From Rhyacichthys aspro (Eukaryota; Chordata; Actinopteri; Gobiiformes; Rhyacichthyidae): a DNA stretch of 64,000 nt. Below the pieces are notes generated by a model that was given only the letters and a program-made list of their open reading frames with translations, made no database searches and had not been told where the DNA came from. Every line of letters begins with the position of its first letter. The stretch's first letter is position 1. The stretch covers positions 10,251,905 to 10,315,904 of the forward strand of contig CM072161.1 in assembly GCA_036850595.1 (NCBI GenBank), read 5' to 3'. The position numbers and the translations under genes are program-made. Shown one piece after another: positions 55,901-64,000 of the stretch.

Positions 55901-57563
55901 TTATACAGAGACACATAATTGCGGTGTGTATGGCTGTAGGATTAGGCTCCAGTCTCCCCCAGGTGATTTTCAAAGTGATTATCAGTGCTGAATGTAAATT
56001 GATGAGGGGCATCCCTGTGTAGAGCACACAGTGAGAGAGTCAGCGCTGGGATTACTGGAGAGCCCAATTTAATAAACACAAATGCTCGGATGATTGGACT
56101 GTTGACAAAACATGCACATATGGATACATTTGTTCTTCTCTAGTCATAATGGAGACGCAAGAATAGATTTCTTTCAAGGGATGCATTGGATTTTTGAGAT
56201 GATGCAAGAAATCTATCCAGCTTTTACACTTTGGTTAGCGCGACCCTATTGTGATACGGAAAAAGTCAACAAAATGCCATAAATAGCTAACACAATTTCA
56301 TATGAATATTTAATTGTATGTTGTGTGTTACAGGATACCCTCATGTAATACAAAACACACAGTATTCAATATTTAAACAATTGCATAAAAGTTTACCCTA
56401 AGCACAACAACCCTTTTATTTTTAAAGCTAAAGAAGCTAGGTCCTACCCAGCACCAGAATGATTCTATAGACATATAAATGACTACATCAGACAAAATGA
56501 AAGAAAACATGTTTTGTTTTTTTTTCTATGTAATATTTCTTGCTGGAAACATGACATGAGTAATTTGCATAGCATAATAATGTATTAGTAACTAAATGAC
56601 TAGGTTTTAAGTTAAGGGAAAATACAAGTAAAGGCCAAAATCTCAAAGGAATAACACCTCATTATAAACCAACACACTGCCACTTTATCAATGCCACATG
56701 TATTATTTGTAATGTTGTTCAGCACATTTTATTCCTATTTGTTGACATAACACATCCAAATCAATACCCAGCACTAACTAACAACACTAACAGGATGTGG
56801 CGGCAGTAAGGCAACAAAAATATAGTAAATATAGCAATCACCTACAATGATATGCATCTATTTATGTTGGCACATTCTGTAGCAACCACTTGTGTTGACA
56901 CTTTAGCAGCACTATACAAATCTATCAGGAAATACGATCACTTTTTGAATAGTGTAAAGGCTATGACTTAAGCGAAAAATGTTGGCAGTAAACTATCACT
57001 CCCTGGCAAATAAAACGTAAAGTATCCTACACTAATGTTGCCTCAGATGCTCTCGTTATCCACAGTCACGTTGGTGTTCATGTGTGGGGAGGTCAGCTGG
57101 AAATGAGCCTGCTGATGAGTCAACACTGCGTTGTTGGCTGCTCTGACAGCACCTGTACATAAACAGACAGGGCGCTCTCTTTGACCTACACTCTACTGAC
57201 CTGGATAAGCCAATGTTTTCTGTCACTCAAGCCCACACGTGTCCCTGGAGTGACAAACGTAGTCCCTCACACACTACTCTCGGCAGAAAATACCCAGGGC
57301 AAATAGAAGCAGCGTGTTGGGCTTCTGGTAATACTTAGTGACAGAGTGTTCGCCCTAAGAGACATGCCGCAGTCGCTGCTGTTCTCATATGCTTTGTAGT
57401 TGTTGTCTTGTAAGAAGACATACAAAATACTTAATTCACTTTTGAGAAGTAAATTTCTGTTTACCTCTACTCTCAGCTCGCTTTAGCAATGAGCAATAAA
57501 TCATGTTGTGTACAGATTGTCATGCACACAACAGGATTTCTAATCTTAAATAATGAACATTCT

Positions 57564-57820
57564 TTCATTCATTTATTTTCTACTGCTCATACTGTTTCGG
57601 TTCACAAACGACTTGAGCCTTTCCCGACTGCTTAGGGTGCGAGGCAGGGTGAATTTTTTGCAGGGTTAACACTTTCAGACAACCATTTATACTTTGTATT
57701 GTATTGTATTTATACATTGAATCGCTATGGTCAATTTAGAAGTACCAATTTACCTACACATGCATGTCTTTGGATGCTGGGAGGTAGCGAGAAAACTGGA
57801 GACACATACAGACTACACCA
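57564..57820 (+). repeat. Copy of a widespread teleost interspersed repeat
   Basis: The stretch begins CATTCATTTATTTTCTACTG, passes through AACACTTTCAGACAACCATT and GGTCAATTTAGAAGTACCAA, and ends with ACATGCATGTCTTTGGATG and CTGGGAGGTAGCGAGAAAACT. The order of these pieces matches a repeat dispersed through many fish genomes. The copy is clearly diverged from any coding or active form. The family name needs a repeat library to settle. Confidence 0.75.
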
Positions 57821-60800
57821 AGTGTAATAAAAATATTACGTATAAATTCATTAATCAGAGTAAGGTCCAAAAGTGTCAAAATCAGTAAAAATGGACTACT
57901 GGACTACTGTTTTTTTCTTACCAAAGTTAAACAGCAATATAAAAATAAAAATGCAAAGTCAGCAGTCTTAGCTATGTCTCAGCAGCATAAGGCCACTCTT
58001 GTTGTACAGTTGATAGGGGTTCACAGTTAGCTCATGGTTCAGATGGTACACTGAGCCAAAAACACAATGGAAACAAAGTTTATCCTAAATGTCTTAATGT
58101 ATTCAGCCTACACAGTGACTGTTACTCAAAACAATAATCACAAAAAGCACAGTTATTAGAGGAACACGGTTATAGCCATTATAAACTCAACCCAAACAAC
58201 AGGCTCCATAAAACCAGAATGGGCCATTACATGTATAGCATATACCCCAGACCTACTCACAGTAGACATTAAAATGCTAGGATTATTCATGATATAAGCC
58301 CCTATTTAGCTCAAGGGAGGAGTTTTTCCCTAAATGCTGATGCACCATTTACAGTGTCTTCTGTGTTGGAAAAAAAAAAATCGAAGCAATATGAAACATT
58401 TGCTCACAGTAGATAACATGAGCTGAGAATCCAAGCTGAGTTGACACTTTTTCACCATCTTTTCATTGTCAACCTACTCCAGTTTGGTCAAGACTCCTCA
58501 GTAAATGCATTCTCAGTTTTCACTGTCATGCACATTTCAATCATATTCCAGGGTTGGCCTATTTATTCATATGGTTCTATAAATAATATGCGGTGTGCCT
58601 TTAAGCACTGAATATGGTGATTCACATTTACTGTCAGTTGAAAAGATTGGTTTTATCTCCTGATGAGAATTTGCTGTCACTTCTCAGTTTTATAGAAATT
58701 AATGGTTCTCTTGAGATTAAGCATTTAATATAAAGCACTGCAAGTATGCAAACCTTAAATATTTCTTACTATATGTTTCTACTGTTTTCCTCCATATTTA
58801 ATTTCATTGAGCAGTATGGCAGTAGGTCAACTGGAACATGAACCTCCTTTAATTTTCAGAATCTAAGTGTGCCCCAATGTACTTGCATGACTAAACCTGA
58901 CCTTTGAGTAAGTCCTTTCCGAGTCCTCATTTCCCATGTTTACCCCGTGGAGTGGTACATGCACACACTGTGCAACCGCACACCACACAACAGGCTTTTT
59001 GCTCATGTAAATTACTCTGCATGTTTTCCTAATCCAACCAGAGGTAAACTGCTGTCACCATTTGTCACTATCTGTCAGTGTGCTTCTCCGGCGCTTGTGC
59101 AGAGAGAAACTCAACTAGCAACAAGCGAGCATTTGGTGCGGCTTAGAAAGTTTACTCAATTTAGCTTAACATACAATTTCCCTATTCATTGTATGTATTT
59201 TACCTGCCCTTCAATAACCCCATTTGCCTAGAAGTTTCCAAAAACAACCCTAACCTTCAAAAAACTATTTCATTTTAGCTGGTTGTGCAGGCGTATTATG
59301 TTCAGTTCGAATGCATTCAATTCGTTCCTGTATCATGATTAGCAGACTGTATAACTCGCAGGCATAACAACATAATAGATTTGTAGCAGGCTTGCTGTAT
59401 TTGATGCTAATACCAGCACCTTGCTAAGTTAAATACAGGAGTAAATTTGGGAGTGTCAGACAGACACTATCAATATTTTTGGCAGAATACACATGAGAAC
59501 GCAGTGCAACAAGAGACTTATTTGATTTCATTCTGTTGTGATTATGCACTGTTTTGTTCATTTACATGTGATTAGAGCCGTCTTGCTGTATTCAAGCAAC
59601 AGAAATAAGGAGGAGAATTTAGCTCATGAGTAATGATGTAGTTACTGTACAAATCCAAAAAAACAAACCAAACAAACAGTGCAGCCATTTCCATTACCGT
59701 TTTCTGTTGGCTTACTGAGCAAGCAATGAAGAAAATGCTCACTAATTAATCATTTCTGCAGGTTATTCCCTGCCTATAATAACTGAAGGCTTCAGTAGGC
59801 AGGACAGCTTTTTGCGCCAGTGAGCAAAAATTTGTTAATAACTTTAGCATATGGTAATTCGTGCTCCTGAGAAGAAAGTAGACATTATTTCTGTTTACTT
59901 TACAATTATTAAAATGTAGTTTATGACCTGACATCATGGTCAGAACTCACGTTGAATGTGTTGTTAAAAGTTTAAAAGAACTCTCTGTCAATGTCTGTTT
60001 CCATAAACATAACCAAATAGTCTAGAAAGAAAAATGAAGTAAAAGTCTGAAACATATAACAAGAATGAACACACTGCCTTATGCCACATTTTAAGCAGCA
60101 CACTTTCAGTTTGTGACTCTATCCCTCATTTGTCTTAAACAATATTATTGACCTGAATGTGCATTATAAATTAAACATTGTCAAACTGAGATATCCTGCT
60201 TTTTTAATGACACGAACATTCTTAGGGTTAGCAAACACTACTTGTGTACATTTAGTCTAAAATACAAATAAGCTCCTGTCCATCATGTCTACTACAATTG
60301 AAGTGTTAAATGCAAGGCTGAGGGCCAAATATAGACCTTTGCCTGTACAGATACACTTAAGCTGTTTACAAATCTTTATATTTTACATCAATGTTCCCGA
60401 ACAACTTTTTCAAATCTATGTTACTGGAGGGTTTACGCAGAGAAAATCATATATGATAAGACATTGTATTTTGCATTAAGAGGAAGCTCGTCGTTACCAA
60501 TACAGGCTCATATGCCAATGCTGTTGTGTAGATTCAACACAATCTAGCTACAATCAGCACAATCAGCAGCTGAAGCAATACCTGCAGTTTAAGTACTCCA
60601 CAAACTGTTACTGTGTGTTTGAGTTGCAAAGTTATCATGTTTAATGGGGGTTATGTGGCAGACACTATTGTGTTTGTATCACTGTTGATGTTGGCAAACT
60701 GTTGTAATGGAGACATTAGTTTTCATTCCCCTGACACCAGGCATGGGAGGTGTGATTGTTTCCATACTGCATGAGCGGTCTATTGAATTTCTACCCAAAC

Positions 60801-62128
60801 ATGCTACCTGAGCACATACAACTGTCACTTTTAATGAACTGACAATATTTTACTGTCCCCACACTTCCCATCACCTTTTTCTCTCATCTGTCACAGTTGC
60901 AGCTGTGTAATGAACGACTTCCTTTTCTCTGATTGGATGATGTATGGAGTTATTAGGCGGGATGAAAGCGTACATAATTCAAAAGGAAGACAAAAGAAAG
61001 GGAAAGAAAGATGTTTTGACACGCAGCTTTGAACGAGGGAGGATGAGAGCGCGTGTGTAACAATGGGAGTAGGTCACACTTTCACTGATGTGTTCCAGTG
61101 GGAAATAGTCCTACAGATCTTACCTTTTTACTGTCTATATGAGTCTGCAGAAGACAGGGTGATTGCGCAGTGCCATATGTCCCTCCTCGGAGAGTGATGA
61201 GAGGACATGGGCGGAGTTTAACCCAGGGAGGAACTCCCAGGTGACCACTGATCCACTGGAGGGTCTGCCATAACTGCTCCTCATCCATGCTTCATCAGCT
61301 CTATTAAAGATGCATGTGAAAAGAGCAGTCAGTCTACAAAGCCACGTCAGATTCACTCATTCAAAAGAGAAAGTGACTGAGGGTAAATTTGCCCATGTCA
61401 GAGTATCATGGACTATAGTAAAAAGAAAATGTACATTTCTACACAGAACACTTGATGTGCAAAGCCTGGGTGTATTTCTTAAACAGATACAAAGTCGACT
61501 GCCGGAACTGCGCTCATGAAACATTCAGCCATTCTGTTCAGCTTCTTCATTATATATTTTACATTTAGCTGAATCCCTCTCACTTGACTCCAACCTCTGT
61601 TGACATGAGCTTTGCTAAAAATATCAGCTGGGAGCAAGAGATGACTAATGTGGGCCTACTGTATGGCTGTCCTTGTGATTGCTCAGCAGCAAACGTTTTG
61701 TGAAGCACATGTTTATTCTGTTGATCATCACAGATCACAAATGTTAATTAAAACTGACCAAGGTTATTCTCTGGTTTATCACTTGTAGGCAATACTTATG
61801 ATGAAATATGATTAAAAAAAATTTATGTTAGAAAATAAATTGTGTTGCAACATAAGTCTGTCTAATCAAGTAATGAATGTTGTGAACTGTGAATAATCTT
61901 ATGTATATTCAGTACACTTGTTTTTGTCAAGGCAAGAAAACAAACCTCAAACTTTTCATTTCTGGTGCAAGCTCAACATAGAGATCAGTGATAGTCAAAC
62001 TTTGCATAACTGATGCTTAATGCCAATTGTGTGTTGCGGTTTAATCTTTTCTGCTTCTCTATTTCGGTTTGGCAAATCTGTCCCCATTGTACACTTTGTG
62101 AAGGTTTCTCCATTGGTTTCGCTTGCAG

Positions 62129-62239
62129 AGCCTCAGCTGAAAGGCATTGTCACTCGTCTGTACAGCCAGCATGGATATTATCTGCAGATGCAGCCTGATG
62201 GCACCGTGGACAGCACACGGGATGAGAGCAGCTCCTTCA
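62129..62239 (+). CDS. fgf11: FGF11 (FHF3), coding exon 2
   Basis: This exon is exactly 111 nt, the usual size for FHF exon 2. It lies between a CTTGCAG acceptor and the donor A|GTAAGT, entering and leaving in phase 1. It encodes EPQLKGIVTRLYSQHGYYLQ and then a segment through DGTVDSTRDESSSF, the first strands of the beta-trefoil core shared by all FHFs. EPQLKGIVT is nearly invariant in the family. The Glu codon is completed by the G left by exon 1, and the junction codon with exon 3 gives Thr, as in human FGF11 (SSFT). SSSF/TSSF near the exon end favours FGF11 over FGF12-14. Confidence 0.95.
62197..62217 (+). promoter_or_regulatory. RE1/NRSE-like core inside fgf11 exon 2 (weak)
   Basis: GCACCGTGGACAGC at 62201-62214 matches the central part of the RE1/NRSE element bound by the neuronal repressor REST (GCACCNNGGACAGC) at every fixed position. 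The flanks match less well; about 16 of 21 positions agree over the full site. The codons (Gly-Thr-Val-Asp-Ser) are part of the conserved protein, so chance through coding constraint is possible. Confidence 0.25.
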
Positions 62240-63371
62240 GTAAGTCTGCCTTCTTCTATTGACTACAATGCTTGTGGTTCATAACCTCAGTAATCCAACA
62301 AGAATTCCTGAGGTTATGAACCACAGTAGCTTTAAGCCATATTAGTAGAATCAAGCCATTTACAACTGAGCTCAATGCATTATGGATAACTTATACAATA
62401 ACGTATAATGCTAATAGAACACTGCTGGTTATTATTGTTGTTTGTGCATCCATAATAAATGGTAAACGAACACATTATTGGGAATAGGGCTGCACAAAAT
62501 TGAGAAAACAAGCAATAATAATGTTGAATATTGTGATAACATTATGACCTGTGATATCTGAATGTCCCATTAAGGCACTGGACTATACTTTAGTTTGATT
62601 TTAGGTGATTCAGAATTATCGTGGCATGCAATGTAACAATGTCTGGTTAATGAAAAGGCCATGATATTATTGCAATTACCTTTGTTGCAATATTGATTTG
62701 CAATTGCTCATATTGCTACATCAGTAAATTTCCTACATACAGAGCAGCCCTAACTGGGAACACATAAGATACATCATATTGTTGATGAATATTTCTGCAT
62801 CCATGGTTATCAAATTGGATGCGTTGACATTAGGTGCAGACCTAATGCATAAACCCTAATCTAAAACTTTGTAATTGAAATGAGAAATTCCAAGCACTGA
62901 AGTTATGCCAAGAGTAATAATTATGAAAAAAGCTGTGTCGTCATGGTTTATAACGCTGCTAAAGAGACACGCTGCCAGAGTTGAGATGATGTGAATGTTC
63001 CTCCTGACCTTTAACAATCTAAATTTGGTCTGTCCCCTTCCTCCCATCACTCCACACTTTACCTCTAGCTAACCTGGCTGTGTTTTAATGCACTAAATGT
63101 TTTATGGTGTTTGTTGGGCAGGGGCGTGTTATTTGCTGAACAAAACATTTCAGATACATCTAGTGAGGCAGAACATTGTCATTGTGGTCCAGATTTAGAG
63201 GCGGTGAAAAAATGGGGAAGGTGACATGGCGTTGTGTTTACTGCACCATAAACTAAGAGGTCACAGCATTTGGGCTTGGGAGAGATGTAGCGTGGAGCCA
63301 TTAAGCCTGCTACATAAAGCTTGTACAGCTTTCTTTGTAACTACTTCTCTCCCTCTAACTTTCCAATTTAG
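62240..63371 (+). other. fgf11: fgf11 intron 2
   Basis: This 1.13-kb intron runs from GTAAGT to AATTTAG. It is AT-rich and carries the hairpin described separately. I see nothing else in it. Confidence 0.85.
62273..62325. repeat. 18-bp inverted repeat (hairpin) in fgf11 intron 2
   Basis: GTGGTTCATAACCTCAG at 62274-62290 is exactly reverse-complementary to CTGAGGTTATGAACCAC at 62308-62324, with a 17-nt loop. One more T-A pair extends the stem to 18. It begins about 33 nt after the splice donor of exon 2. Pairing beyond the stem is poor. The two perfect arms suggest a recent origin or a maintained structure. Confidence 0.85.
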
Positions 63372-63475
63372 CGCAGTTCAACTTAATTCCCGTGGGACTG
63401 AGAATTGTGGCAATCCAGGGTGCGAAGACGGGGCTGTACCTTGCCATGAACAGCGACGGCTACCTCTATACCTCC
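63372..63475 (+). CDS. fgf11: FGF11 (FHF3), coding exon 3
   Basis: This exon is exactly 104 nt, the usual FHF exon 3 size. It lies between an AATTTAG acceptor and the donor TCC|GTAAGT and ends in phase 0. It encodes QFNLIPVGLRIVAIQGAKTG and then LYLAMNSDGYLYTS, the middle strands of the beta-trefoil. FNLIPVGLR is shared by all FHFs and helps form the surface that contacts sodium channels. The next exon, expected to start with a (E/H)(L/F)FT-type sequence leading into ECKFKE, is not in the remaining 525 nt, so the gene continues past the window. Confidence 0.95.
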
Positions 63476-64000
63476 GTAAGTATGCCCTGTAGATTGCTAA
63501 TGTGCACATAAAAGAAATTCATTTGCATTTCATCAGAATTCCCAACCAGTCTATTAAAAATCTGCTGTTTTAATGCAATCCAATATTCACTTTGGGATAT
63601 GAGGTCCATCACTTGTCGGTCATCAGACTAATCTCTGCAAAGCTATTAGCGGTCCACACTGCTGACGGGGAGTTCAGTGAGCAAATATGTAGCGCAGGTT
63701 TACCATGGAGCTGTCTTTTCCAATTCAGAGGATGCCAGTTCTCCTTTTGCTCTTGTTTTCACTTTCCTGGGTCGAACACGGACTCTGTAAGGATCAGTTA
63801 CAAAGGTTATCAGTACAGCATGTGACAAATGCACAGAATTATGTGAATGTAAGGGAATTCTCTATTGCCAATATGTCTGACCATCCATTTTGCTGAAATA
63901 TGGACAGATAGAAAAAACAGAGCATGTATTTATTACAATACATGAGCCTCTTTTGGTCTCTTGAGGACAGGGATCATTTGGATGCATGGAGCCAAGAAGC
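63476..64000 (+). other. fgf11: fgf11 intron 3 (partial)
   Basis: Sequence after the exon 3 donor. Reading frames here are short and not FGF-like. I see no exon or repeat that can be named. Confidence 0.8.

Larger units (their letters stand above)
48384..62128 (+). other. fgf11: fgf11 intron 1
   Basis: This 13.7-kb intron runs from GTGAGT to a CTTGCAG acceptor; a large first intron is usual for FHF genes. I looked for alternative FHF first exons (B, V or Y types) and did not recognise one. Contents that can be named are a 21-bp minisatellite at 52729-52937, an interspersed repeat at 57564-57820 and poly-T/A runs near 51950 and 58370. Moderately GC-rich, complex patches lie near 51.30-51.57, 54.72-54.90, 55.85-56.10 and 60.89-61.30 kb. 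The last has CCAAT-like and GC-rich motifs about 1 kb before exon 2. None of the reading frames looks like a gene. Confidence 0.75.

Noticed and set aside
61082..61356. Overlapping minus-strand ORFs near the end of fgf11 intron 1
   Set aside because: Compositionally protein-like, but with no recognisable domain and no exon signals; probably chance in a GC-richer patch.
1..64000. CRISPR arrays, rRNA, prokaryotic operons, viral or retroviral coding sequence
   Set aside because: No spaced direct repeats of CRISPR type, no rRNA-like sequence, no bacterial gene packing, and no pol-, gag- or envelope-like reading frame was seen.

Overview
This window is vertebrate nuclear DNA, most likely from a ray-finned (teleost) fish. 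It is AT-rich and mostly non-coding, with short exons separated by multi-kilobase introns and consensus GT-AG splice sites. It carries a tRNA-headed SINE and fragments of an interspersed repeat typical of teleost genomes. Nothing points to bacterial or organellar DNA.

Two genes are recognised, both only partly inside the window and both from their encoded protein sequence. On the minus strand lies the 5' part of a neuroligin gene, best matched to NLGN2. It has a probable non-coding first exon and CpG-rich promoter near 25.85-26.6 kb, the first coding exon at 9580-10096 (signal peptide plus start of the cholinesterase-like domain), and a 54-nt exon at 3918-3971 matching the NLGN2 splice-site-A insert. 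The rest of the gene lies beyond position 1. On the plus strand lies the 5' part of a fibroblast growth factor homologous factor gene, best matched to FGF11. It has a G-rich promoter region near 47.2-47.7 kb and coding exons at 48191-48383, 62129-62239 and 63372-63475. The remaining exons lie beyond 64000.

Layout: 1-26.6 kb is nlgn2 (minus); 26.6-47.2 kb is intergenic, holding a SINE and several CpG-enriched patches that could be regulatory; 47.2-64 kb is fgf11 (plus). The genes are divergent, with roughly 21 kb between their promoters. NLGN2 and FGF11 are also close neighbours on human 17p13.1, which supports both identifications. Both products act at the neuronal surface: NLGN2 as a postsynaptic adhesion molecule of inhibitory synapses, FGF11 as an intracellular partner of voltage-gated sodium channels.

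The less ordinary items are a cluster of upstream ORFs before the nlgn2 start codon, an RE1/NRSE-like core inside fgf11 exon 2, a near-perfect 18-bp hairpin just after that exon's splice donor, and a 21-bp minisatellite in fgf11 intron 1 with an exact inverted unit beside it. No clearly new genetic system was found. The remaining sequence looks like ordinary intronic and intergenic vertebrate DNA.
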